Positions 1 to 6,196 are shown, counted from the stretch's first letter. The stretch: 6,196 bases of DNA from Pseudomonadota bacterium (GCA_021781775.1 JAJXWE010000111.1:1-6196); one strand, 5' to 3'. Made by a program: numbers and translations. Notes: generated by a model not told the origin, from the letters alone.

Positions 1-2214
1 CAGGCGCCGGGCGGCGAGGCGAGCCTGCCACCGACCAACCTGCCGGCCGCGCTGTCGGATTTCATTGGTCGCGAGGCCGAGCTCGCCACGGTGCGCGAGT
101 TGCTGCGTCACAATCGCTTGGTGGCCCTGGTGGGCACCGGCGGTATCGGCAAGACCCGGCTCGCGCTCGAGGCGGCGCGCGCGCTGCTCGCGGAGTTCAC
201 CGACGGGGTGTGGCTGGCCGAGCTCGCGCCGCTCACCGATCCGGAACTCGTCGCGAGCGCCATGCACGCGGCGCTCGGCCTGCAGAGCGGCGCGGGCCGC
301 TGGACTGGCGAGCGGCTGGCAGCGGCCCTGCGCGAACGCAAGCTGCTGCTGGTGCTCGACAACTGCGAGCATCTGATCGGTGCTGCGGCCCGCGAAGCCG
401 AGACGCTGCTCGCCGCCGCACCGCAGTTGCGCATCCTGGCCACCAGCCAGGAGCCGCTCGGCATCGAGGGGGAGTGCACGCTGCGGTTGCGCCCGCTGGA
501 ATTCCCGGCGGAGAACGTGACCGGTCTGGCCAGCGCGGAGCGCCATGACGCGGTGCGGCTGTTCGCGGCGCGTGCCCGCGCCGCCGATCCGCAGTTCGCG
601 TTGAGCGAGCGCAATGCAGGCACGGTCTCCATGATCTGCCGGCGTCTCGATGGCATTCCGCTCGCCATTGAGCTCGCCGCCGCCCGCTCCGCGGCGCTCG
701 GCATCGAGGGGCTGGCGCAGCGGCTCGATCTGCGCTTCCACGTGCTCACCGGCGGGCGCCGCACCGCGCTGCCGCGCCACCAGACGCTGCGCGCCACGCT
801 CGACTGGAGCCACCGGCTGCTCGCCGAGCCGGACCGGATCGTGCTGCGCCGGCTGGCGGTGTTCGCCGGCAGCTTCACCCTCGAGGCCGCCGGGCAGGTC
901 GTCGCCGATGCCGCGCTGCCCGAATGGGAAGTGGTCGGGCGCATCGCCGAACTGGTCGACAAGTCACTGGTGGCGGCCGATGCGGCCGGGCCGCAGCGAC
1001 GCTACCGCCTGCTCGAGACCACGCATGCCTACGCCATGGAGAAGCTTGCCGACAGTGGCGAGTTCGGACCGCTGGCGCGGCTGCATGCGCGCTACTTCCA
1101 TGACGCGCTCGACACCGCGCTCGCCGAGTGGGAGCACGCCCCGTCGGATGCGTGGCTGGAGAAATTCGGCCCGGAGATCGACAACGTGCGCGTCGCGCTC
1201 GACTGGGCGTTCGGCGCCGACGGCGATCAGGCGATCGGGGTGGAGCTGGCGGCCGCCTCGCACCTGCTGTGGTCGCTGCTGTCTCTGATGCCGGAGGGCC
1301 GGACGCGGCTCGAGCGGGCCACCGCGGTGCTCGGCCGCGAAACGCCGAAGGCGCTCGAGGCGCGCCTGTGGTACGGCTACGGCTTTCTCTCCGCCGGCGA
1401 GCCGCGCGGACGCGCGGTGCCGGCGCTGCGCCGCGCGGTGACGCTGCTGCGCGAGGCGGGCGAGCCGCTCGATCTCGGCCGCGCGCTCGCTTTCTACGGC
1501 CTGAACCTCGCGCGTACCGGAGCGCTCGCCGAGGGCCTCGCGGCCCTCGAGGAAGGCCGCGCGCTGCTGTCGGCGAGCGCCCAGCCCAAGAGCTATGCGC
1601 TGTGCCTGACCAACCTCGCGATTGCGCATACGGTGGCCGGCGAGTACGAGGCGGCGCGCCGCTGCCTGGATGAGGCACTCACGGTCGGCGCAGCGTCACA
1701 CGCGGATTTCTGCGCTTGGCGTGCGCTCATCTACAAGGCCGAGGTGCAGTTCGCCGAGGGGCGCATCGAGGCGGCCATCGCCGGAGCACGTGAGGTGATC
1801 GCACTCGCCCGCGCGTCCCGGCGCACAGGGTTGCTCGGGCACGCGCTGTGCAATCTGGCCGGATACCTGATTGCACATGACGAGATCGAGCCGGCCAGTG
1901 CGGCGCTGCGCGAGGGGCTGCCGCTGGCGGAGGAGAGCGAGCTCGACACGGTGCTCATCGCCGGCGGCATGCAGCACCTGGCGACCATCGCTGCGCGGCA
2001 GAATCGCTTCGAGCGCGCCGCGCAGTTCATCGGTTACGCGCACGCGTTCTTTTCCGCGGAATTCGCCGGCCGCAGCCCGGTGAAGCTGATGATCGAGGCA
2101 GGCATCCTCGAGCAGCTGCGCGCGGTGCTGCCCGGTGATCGGCTGACCGCGTTGATGCAATCCGGTGCGCGCTGGAGCCAGGGCGAGGCCATCTCCGCAG
2201 CCCTGGAAAATTGA
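1..2214 (+). CDS. STAND/NB-ARC-type ATPase transcriptional regulator (AfsR/COG3903-like), 5' end missing
   Basis: The reading frame is open from the first base to a TGA at 2212-2214, so about 737 codons are visible and the start lies outside the window; the ATG at 91 falls inside the ATPase domain and is not the true start. The fragment opens with the linker NLPAALSDFIGRE, typical of the junction before the ATPase core of AfsR-like regulators. Visible motifs are Walker A GTGGIGKT (bases 133-156), Walker B LLLVLDN (343-363), the sensor-like segment ATSQEPL (439-459) and the GIPLAIELAAAR motif (652-687). A winged-helix-like segment follows (about 720-1060), then an Ala/Leu-rich helical region resembling degenerate TPR repeats to the end. 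In this family an N-terminal OmpR-type winged helix, or another output domain, usually precedes the ATPase; it is not seen here. Such proteins are cytoplasmic signal-integrating ATPase switches, usually transcription regulators. Ligand and target are unknown. The sensor position has Gln where Arg is common. The gene ends 155 bases before cyoA, on the same strand. Confidence 0.85.
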   Translation, partial: QAPGGEASLPPTNLPAALSDFIGREAELATVRELLRHNRLVALVGTGGIGKTRLALEAARALLAEFTDGVWLAELAPLTDPELVASAMHAALGLQSGAGRWTGERLAAALRERKLLLVLDNCEHLIGAAAREAETLLAAAPQLRILATSQEPLGIEGECTLRLRPLEFPAENVTGLASAERHDAVRLFAARARAADPQFALSERNAGTVSMICRRLDGIPLAIELAAARSAALGIEGLAQRLDLRFHVLTGGRRTALPRHQTLRATLDWSHRLLAEPDRIVLRRLAVFAGSFTLEAAGQVVADAALPEWEVVGRIAELVDKSLVAADAAGPQRRYRLLETTHAYAMEKLADSGEFGPLARLHARYFHDALDTALAEWEHAPSDAWLEKFGPEIDNVRVALDWAFGADGDQAIGVELAAASHLLWSLLSLMPEGRTRLERATAVLGRETPKALEARLWYGYGFLSAGEPRGRAVPALRRAVTLLREAGEPLDLGRALAFYGLNLARTGALAEGLAALEEGRALLSASAQPKSYALCLTNLAIAHTVAGEYEAARRCLDEALTVGAASHADFCAWRALIYKAEVQFAEGRIEAAIAGAREVIALARASRRTGLLGHALCNLAGYLIAHDEIEPASAALREGLPLAEESELDTVLIAGGMQHLATIAARQNRFERAAQFIGYAHAFFSAEFAGRSPVKLMIEAGILEQLRAVLPGDRLTALMQSGARWSQGEAISAALEN

Positions 2215-2291
2215 TATTTGTCACGGTTGCCGGCCTCACGGCGGCGCGTTACCGGGGCGGCATCGCCGACAGCAAGTCCTGCGCGCAAGAA

Positions 2292-2305
2292 TTAATAAAG
2301 ATTAA
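2292..2305. repeat. Inverted repeat TTAAT-N4-ATTAA, candidate operator
   Basis: A perfect 5-bp dyad with a 4-base spacer (AAAG) lies in the AT-rich island about 65 bases before cyoA. The 14-bp size and symmetry suit a dimeric regulator, but no known consensus was recognised. Its centre is 30 bp from that of the next dyad. Confidence 0.35.
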
Positions 2306-2321
2306 GCGCAATTGAGCAGGG

Positions 2322-2335
2322 GCTAAGGATTTAGC
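2322..2335. repeat. Inverted repeat GCTAA-N4-TTAGC, candidate operator
   Basis: A second perfect 5-bp dyad with a 4-base spacer (GGAT) has the same 5-4-5 architecture as the one centred 30 bp upstream. It lies 34 bases before the first possible cyoA start. It might bind a dimeric regulator, or form a small hairpin in the mRNA leader; the sequence does not decide between these. Confidence 0.35.
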
Positions 2336-2369
2336 ACCAGCGAGAGACCATGCTCGCGCCGTTGAAAAT

Positions 2370-3281
2370 ATGGCTGGTGTCCGCCCCAAAATGACCCGCA
2401 ACCTCTGGTCCAGATTCTGTCGACTGCTGCCGCTGCCGGCAACGGTGCTGCTGTCCGGCTGCCACGCCGCGCTGCTTGATCCGAAGGGGCCGATCGGCGC
2501 CGCCGAGCGCTCGATCATCCTCACCTCCACGGGCCTGATGCTGCTGATCGTCATCCCGGTGATCGTGCTGGTGCTGGTCGTAGCGTGGCGCTACCGCGCC
2601 TCGAACACCCAGGCCAAATATGAGCCGGAGTGGTCGCACTCGAACAAGATCGAGGCGGTGATGTGGTCCGTGCCGATCATCATCGTCGCCATCCTCGGGG
2701 TGATTGCCTGGCGCACCTCGCACCAGCTCGATCCGTTCCGCCCCATTGCCTCGACCGTCAAGCCGGTGCACATCGATGCCGTGGCGCTCGACTGGAAGTG
2801 GCTGTTCATCTATCCCGACCAGCACGTTGCCAGCGTCAACGAGGTGGCCCTGCCGGTTGGCGTGCCGGTGGTGTTCCACATCACTTCCGCGACGGTGATG
2901 AACTCGTTCTTCATCCCGCGCCTCGGCAGCCAGATCTACGCCATGGCGAACATGCAGACCGCCGACAACCTGGTGGCGAGCGCGCCCGGAACGTATCGGG
3001 GCATCTCGGCGAACTTCAGCGGCGACGGCTTCTCCGGCATGACGTTCAAGGCCGTGGCGATGTCTGCGGCCGACTACAAGCAATGGCTGGCGAATGCCGC
3101 CGCGTCGAAGCAGACGCTCGACGGGGCGGGCTACCTGGCGCTCGACAAGCCGAGCGAAAACGTCCCGGTTGCCTTCTATTCCCAGGTGATGCCAGGACTT
3201 TTCGAGCAGATCGTCCAGGGCAAATTTGCCCCGGGCGGCATGCGGGCGGACATGGCCATGAACCGCGCCAGGAGAGATTGA
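2370..3281 (+). CDS. cyoA: Cytochrome bo3 ubiquinol oxidase subunit II (CyoA), lipoprotein
   Basis: Subunit II of the haem-copper quinol oxidase, 303 residues from the first ATG. An N-terminal lipoprotein signal ends in the lipobox LLSGC (lipidated Cys31). It is followed by ALLDPKGPIG, as in E. coli CyoA, two membrane segments (about 49-73 and 96-114) and a periplasmic cupredoxin domain (about 130-232). The DWKW motif is at 141-144. The CuA ligands of cytochrome c oxidases are replaced: Asn178 in MNSFFIP stands for the His, Ser213 and Ser217 for the two Cys, and Phe221 for the second His. This marks a quinol oxidase rather than a cytochrome c oxidase. Start choice is uncertain: neither ATG 2370 nor in-frame ATG 2391 (Met8) has a good Shine-Dalgarno. 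Met8 would give a 23-residue signal, close to the 24 of E. coli. The C-terminus is shorter than in E. coli and lacks its His/Met-rich tail. The stop overlaps the cyoB start by one base. Confidence 0.96.
   Translation: MAGVRPKMTRNLWSRFCRLLPLPATVLLSGCHAALLDPKGPIGAAERSIILTSTGLMLLIVIPVIVLVLVVAWRYRASNTQAKYEPEWSHSNKIEAVMWSVPIIIVAILGVIAWRTSHQLDPFRPIASTVKPVHIDAVALDWKWLFIYPDQHVASVNEVALPVGVPVVFHITSATVMNSFFIPRLGSQIYAMANMQTADNLVASAPGTYRGISANFSGDGFSGMTFKAVAMSAADYKQWLANAAASKQTLDGAGYLALDKPSENVPVAFYSQVMPGLFEQIVQGKFAPGGMRADMAMNRARRD
3270..3274 (+). promoter_or_regulatory. Ribosome binding site of cyoB
   Basis: AGGAG lies 6 bases before the ATG at 3281, inside the last codons of cyoA. It fixes the cyoB start at 3281, although the frame stays open far upstream through cyoA, and it fits translational coupling across the TGATG overlap. 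Confidence 0.8.
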
Positions 3282-5254
3282 TGTTCGGTAAGCTGACCCT
3301 CAGCGCCATTCCCTTCAATGTTCCCATCGTGATGGGCGCGGTCGCCTTCATGGCGCTTTGCGCGATCGCGGTGCTGGCGCTGATCACCTACCTCGGTAAG
3401 TGGAAGTGGCTGTGGACCGAGTGGCTCACCTCGGTCGATCACAAGAAGATCGGCGTCATGTATCTGATCCTGGCGACGATCATGCTGCTGCGCGGCTTCG
3501 CCGACGCGATCATGATGCGTTCGCAACAGGCGCTCGCCTATGGCAGCAACCTGGGGTACCTGCCCCCGGAGCACTTCGACCAGGTGTTCAGCGCGCACGG
3601 CACGATCATGATCTTCTTCATGGCCATGCCGTTCATCATCGGTCTGATGAACTGCATCCTGCCGCTGCAGATCGGCGCGCGCGATGTCGCTTTCCCGCTG
3701 CTGAACAACCTGAGCTTCTGGCTCACGGCCGCCGGAGCCGTGCTGGTCAACGTGTCGCTCGCGATCGGCAACTTCTCGCGCACCGGCTGGCTCGCCTATC
3801 CGCCGCTGTCGGAACTGCACTACAGTCCGGGCGTCGGAGTCGACTACTACATCTGGGCTCTACAGATCTCGGGCATCGGCACGACGCTCTCGGGGGTGAA
3901 CTTCATCACCACCATCCTGAAGATGCGCGCCCCGGGCATGAAGCTGATGCGCATGCCGGTGTTCACCTGGGCCTCGCTCTGCGCCAACATCCTGATCGTC
4001 GCGGCCTTCCCGGTGCTCACCGTGACGCTGGGGCTGCTGACCATGGACCGCTACCTGGGGATGCACTTCTTCACGAACTCCCTCGGCGGCGATCCGATGA
4101 TGTACCTGAACCTCATCTGGATCTGGGGCCATCCCGAGGTCTACATCCTGATGCTGCCGCTGTTCGGGGTGTATTCGGAGATCGTGCCGACGTTCTCCGG
4201 CAAGCCGCTGTTCGGCTACGCCTCCATGGTGTACGCGACCATGGCGATCGCGCTGCTGTCGATGGTGGTCTGGCTGCACCACTTCTTCACGATGGGCAGC
4301 GGGGCGAGCGTGAATGCGTTCTTCGGCATCACCACCATGATCATCGCGGTACCGACCGGTGTGAAGATCTTCAACTGGATCTTCACCATGTACCGCGGTC
4401 GGGTCCGCTTCGAGACGCCGATGCTCTGGACGATCGGCTTCCTGATCACCTTCACCATCGGCGGCATGAGCGGTGTGCTGCTGGCCGAGCCGCCTGCGGA
4501 CTTCGTGCTGCACAACAGCCTGTTCCTGGTGGCGCACTTCCACAACGTCATCATCGGCGGTGTCGTGTTCGGGGTGTTCGCGGCGCTCGCCTACTGGTTT
4601 CCGAAGATCTTCGGTTTCCGCCTCAATGAGCGCATCGGCCGCTGGGCCTTCTGGTGCTGGTTCATCGGCTTCTACGTGGCGTTCATGCCGCTGTACGCAC
4701 TCGGCCTGATGGGCGCGACGCGCCGCATGGACCATTACGACGTGGCCGCCTGGCACCCGTTGTTCATCGTTGCGGCCATCGGCTCGGGCATCATCTTCTG
4801 CGGCATCATCCTGCAGCTGGTGCAGCTGGTGGTGAGCATCCGCGACCGTGAGCTGACGCGCGATGTGACCGGCGATGTGTGGAACGGGCGCACGCTGGAG
4901 TGGTCGCTGCCGTCTCCGGTCCCGGCCTACAACTTCGCGCGCATCCCGGTCGTGCGCAGCCTCGATGCGTTCTGGGACATGAAGCAGCGCGGCGTCGATC
5001 TCAAGAGCGCGACGTTCGTTCCGATCCACATGCCGCGCAATTCGGGCACCGGCATCATCATGGCCGGCTGCGCGTTCGTGGTGGCTTTTGCGATGGTTTG
5101 GCACATCTGGTGGCTCGCGATCGCGGGTCTGGCCGGTGTGCTGGTGACCCTGATCCGCCATGCCTTCAACGACGACCGGGACTATCACCTCGGCGCCGAT
5201 GAGGTCAGGCGGATCGAGGGCCTGCATGGACGTGTCCAAGCGAGGAGCATGTAA
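3281..5254 (+). CDS. cyoB: Cytochrome bo3 ubiquinol oxidase subunit I (CyoB), catalytic
   Basis: Catalytic subunit, 657 residues (E. coli 663), a polytopic inner-membrane protein that oxidises ubiquinol, reduces O2 to water and pumps protons. Every key residue falls at the E. coli number. The quinone-site residues are Arg71, Asp75 and His98. The haem b ligands are His106 and His421. The CuB ligands are His284, His333 and His334, with the cross-linking Tyr288 in WGHPEVY. The haem o3 ligand is His419. The D-channel has Asp135, Asn124, Asn142 and Glu286; the K-channel has Lys362; His411 and the Arg481-Arg482 pair lie near the haem propionates. Length and the C-terminal segment WHIWWLAI indicate the long, bo3-type subunit I with extra flanking helices. 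The start at 3281 is chosen for the AGGAG site and the TGATG junction with cyoA. One oddity is LLAEPPADF around 400-408, where E. coli has LLAVPGADF. The TAA stop at 5252-5254 lies 3 bases before cyoC. Confidence 0.99.
   Translation: MFGKLTLSAIPFNVPIVMGAVAFMALCAIAVLALITYLGKWKWLWTEWLTSVDHKKIGVMYLILATIMLLRGFADAIMMRSQQALAYGSNLGYLPPEHFDQVFSAHGTIMIFFMAMPFIIGLMNCILPLQIGARDVAFPLLNNLSFWLTAAGAVLVNVSLAIGNFSRTGWLAYPPLSELHYSPGVGVDYYIWALQISGIGTTLSGVNFITTILKMRAPGMKLMRMPVFTWASLCANILIVAAFPVLTVTLGLLTMDRYLGMHFFTNSLGGDPMMYLNLIWIWGHPEVYILMLPLFGVYSEIVPTFSGKPLFGYASMVYATMAIALLSMVVWLHHFFTMGSGASVNAFFGITTMIIAVPTGVKIFNWIFTMYRGRVRFETPMLWTIGFLITFTIGGMSGVLLAEPPADFVLHNSLFLVAHFHNVIIGGVVFGVFAALAYWFPKIFGFRLNERIGRWAFWCWFIGFYVAFMPLYALGLMGATRRMDHYDVAAWHPLFIVAAIGSGIIFCGIILQLVQLVVSIRDRELTRDVTGDVWNGRTLEWSLPSPVPAYNFARIPVVRSLDAFWDMKQRGVDLKSATFVPIHMPRNSGTGIIMAGCAFVVAFAMVWHIWWLAIAGLAGVLVTLIRHAFNDDRDYHLGADEVRRIEGLHGRVQARSM
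5243..5247 (+). promoter_or_regulatory. Ribosome binding site of cyoC
   Basis: AGGAG lies 10 bases before the ATG at 5258, within the last codons of cyoB. It supports 5258 as the true start, and so the reality of the long N-terminal extension of CyoC. Confidence 0.65.
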
Positions 5255-5257
5255 CCC

Positions 5258-5953
5258 ATGTCGAACGGTCCAGTACTGGTGCAGGGCGGCAGCCTCGCGC
5301 TGAAGCCCGGGTATGTCGATCACACGGCCGATGCGCTGCGCGGCATTCGTCAACGCGGCGATGCGGTCGACTTCGTCGTCGAGCATCACCACGACGCCGC
5401 CTCCACGATCCAGCTGGGATTCTGGATCTACCTGATGAGTGACTGCCTGCTGTTCGCGGGTCTGTTCGCCACCTACGCGGTGGTGCAGGGCCACACGGCC
5501 GGCGGCCCGGCGGGCAGCCAGCTGTTCGATCTGCCCTCGGTGCTGATCGAGACCATGTTCCTGCTGTTCAGCAGCTTCACCTGTGGCCTCGCGACGCTGG
5601 CGATGAACGCGAACCGGGCGCGTGCCACGGTCGGCTGGTTCGCGGTGACGTTCCTGCTCGGCCTGGGCTTCGTCTCGATGGAAGTGCGTGAATTTGCCCA
5701 CATGGTGGCGATCGGTGCCGGACCGGCGCGCAGCTCGTTCCTTTCCGGGTTCTTCACGCTGGTGGCGACCCACGGACTGCACGTGACCTGCGGTTTGATC
5801 TTCATGGCCGTGATGATGGTGGCGGTGCTGCGCAAGGGGCTGACGGAGCAGAACCGTGCCCGGCTGAACTGCCTGAGCCTGTTTTGGCACTTCCTCGACA
5901 TCATCTGGGTGGGCGTGTTCTCGCTGGTCTACCTGTTCGGAGTGATGCACTGA
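5258..5953 (+). CDS. cyoC: Cytochrome bo3 ubiquinol oxidase subunit III (CyoC)
   Basis: Subunit III of the quinol oxidase, 231 residues against 204 in E. coli. It packs against subunit I and is thought to stabilise the complex; it carries no cofactor. Five membrane segments are visible (about 52-76, 92-113, 125-143, 160-191, 205-228). Family signatures include GFWIYLMSDC (54-63), the conserved Glu142 in MEVREF, THGLHVTCGL (171-180) and SLFWHFLDIIW (207-217). Residues 1-51 precede the first helix. E. coli has a shorter, His-rich tail there; this one keeps a His cluster EHHHD (42-46) but adds about 27 residues without recognisable motif. The next in-frame Met is residue 60, inside the first helix, so a shorter start is unlikely. 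The stop overlaps the cyoD start by one base. Confidence 0.97.
   Translation: MSNGPVLVQGGSLALKPGYVDHTADALRGIRQRGDAVDFVVEHHHDAASTIQLGFWIYLMSDCLLFAGLFATYAVVQGHTAGGPAGSQLFDLPSVLIETMFLLFSSFTCGLATLAMNANRARATVGWFAVTFLLGLGFVSMEVREFAHMVAIGAGPARSSFLSGFFTLVATHGLHVTCGLIFMAVMMVAVLRKGLTEQNRARLNCLSLFWHFLDIIWVGVFSLVYLFGVMH
5939..5942 (+). promoter_or_regulatory. Probable ribosome binding site of cyoD
   Basis: GGAG lies 10 bases before the ATG at 5953, within the end of cyoC. The site is short, so translation of cyoD probably also relies on coupling through the TGATG overlap with the cyoC stop. Confidence 0.5.
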
Positions 5954-6196
5954 TGAACGTCGCGAACGAAGCAGTCGCCGCACACGGTCCGCATGGCGGG
6001 CATGGGGCGCACGGCGCCGGTCACGGCGCGACGCAGAAGCAATACGTCATCGGCTTCCTGCTCGCCATCGCGTTGACGGCGGTACCGTTCGCGCTCGTGA
6101 TGAGTCACGCGGTCGCGGGCACGCCGCTCGTGATCGCGGGCTTTGCCGTGGCCCAGATCGTGGTGCACGTGGTGTATTTCCTGCACGTCAACGGAA
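5953..6196 (+). CDS. cyoD: Cytochrome bo3 ubiquinol oxidase subunit IV (CyoD), 3' end missing
   Basis: The first 81 codons of subunit IV; the E. coli protein has 109 residues, so roughly a quarter is missing at the right edge. The start ATG at 5953 overlaps the cyoC stop in TGATG. The N-terminal tail is Gly/His-rich, with His at 11, 14, 17, 20 and 24, and is followed by QKQYVIGFLLAIALTAVPF (about 27-45, first membrane segment). A second hydrophobic segment ends in QIVVHVVYFLHVN (68-80), closely matching the VQVLVHLVCFLHMN region of E. coli CyoD. CyoD is a small membrane subunit implicated in assembly and in stable CuB incorporation, not in catalysis. No other family fits, given the motif match and the gene order. 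The third expected membrane segment lies outside the window. Confidence 0.95.
   Translation, partial: MNVANEAVAAHGPHGGHGAHGAGHGATQKQYVIGFLLAIALTAVPFALVMSHAVAGTPLVIAGFAVAQIVVHVVYFLHVNG

Larger units (their letters stand above)
2215..2369 (+). promoter_or_regulatory. Intergenic region upstream of cyoA, probable promoter/operator region
   Basis: This 155-base gap is the only noncoding stretch of the window. The first part (2215-2286) is GC-rich and has only short 4-bp hairpins without a T-tract, so no intrinsic terminator is visible for the upstream gene. The second part (2287-2335) is an AT-rich island, out of character for this sequence. It holds two perfect inverted repeats, TTAAT-AAAG-ATTAA (2292-2305) and GCTAA-GGAT-TTAGC (2322-2335), and the heptamer ATTNAGC three times (2301, 2311, 2329). 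A promoter for the oxidase operon is likely to lie here by position and composition. I could not find a convincing -35/-10 pair with normal spacing. Assignment as a regulatory region is inference. Confidence 0.5.

Noticed and set aside
108..962. Minus-strand open frame of 284 codons opposite the regulator
   Set aside because: Ser/Ala/Arg-rich low-complexity translation with no motif, lying opposite the conserved ATPase domain; a composition artefact.
2229..2268. Possible terminator hairpins after the regulator gene (GCCG...CGGC at 2229-2242; CGGC-ATC-GCCG at 2258-2268)
   Set aside because: Stems are only 4 bp, and no T-rich tract follows either of them.
2287..2299. Crc/Hfq-type A-rich motif (AANAANAA) near the cyoA leader
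   Set aside because: The closest run, AAGAATTA, breaks the pattern at one position and is about 80 bases from the start codon, far from the translation initiation region.
2331..3083. Minus-strand open frame of 250 codons opposite cyoA, extending into the intergenic region
   Set aside because: The translation is dominated by His, Arg, Asp and Gly with no fold or motif; explained as the reverse complement of cyoA codons.
2630..3280. In-frame upstream extension of cyoB through cyoA
   Set aside because: The frame is open only because of base composition. CyoB homology starts at MFGKLTLSAIPF, with AGGAG placed correctly before 3281.
2370..5254. Reading the operon as a cytochrome c oxidase (aa3-type)
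   Set aside because: Subunit II lacks the CuA ligands, while subunit I has the quinone-site residues Arg71, Asp75 and His98 and the bo3-type length.
3860..5983. A 707-residue open frame on the minus strand, antisense to cyoB and cyoC
   Set aside because: It is a shadow of strongly GC-biased codons on the + strand. The product is rich in His, Arg, Asp, Gln and Glu with no recognisable domain, and it lies opposite two unmistakable genes.

Overview
The window comes from a high-GC bacterial chromosome, almost certainly a proteobacterium. The evidence is the strong GC bias at third codon positions, the dense same-strand packing of genes, and a cytochrome bo3-type quinol oxidase operon whose proteins align nearly residue for residue with the Escherichia coli Cyo subunits. 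The genus cannot be resolved from the sequence alone.

Layout (all genes on the + strand): 1-2214 is the 3' part of a large gene for a STAND/NB-ARC-type ATPase regulator (AfsR/COG3903-like) with a helical, TPR-like C-terminal half; its N-terminus lies outside the window. 2215-2369 is the only real intergenic region. It contains an AT-rich island with two small 5-4-5 inverted repeats and three ATTNAGC heptamers, which is the best candidate for the cyo promoter/operator. 2370-3281 is cyoA, 3281-5254 is cyoB, 5258-5953 is cyoC, and 5953 to the window end is the first 81 codons of cyoD. The oxidase genes are tightly coupled: a TGATG overlap at A/B and at C/D, and 3 bases between B and C.

How the genes work together: CyoA (lipoprotein subunit II with a cupredoxin domain that has lost CuA), CyoB (subunit I with haem b, haem o3 and CuB), CyoC (subunit III) and CyoD (subunit IV) form the proton-pumping terminal oxidase that oxidises ubiquinol and reduces O2 to water in the cytoplasmic membrane. 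A cyoE (haem O synthase) gene is expected beyond the right edge but is not visible. Whether the upstream STAND regulator controls the oxidase is unknown; the shared strand and the absence of a visible terminator only make it possible.

The window is mostly well-known biology and I found no convincing novel multi-gene system. The points most worth a second look are the repeat cluster before cyoA, the uncertain cyoA start with an overlapping 14-codon mini-ORF, the Gln at the usual sensor Arg of the regulator's ATPase, the long N-terminal extension of CyoC, and an unusual Glu in the haem-propionate region of CyoB.
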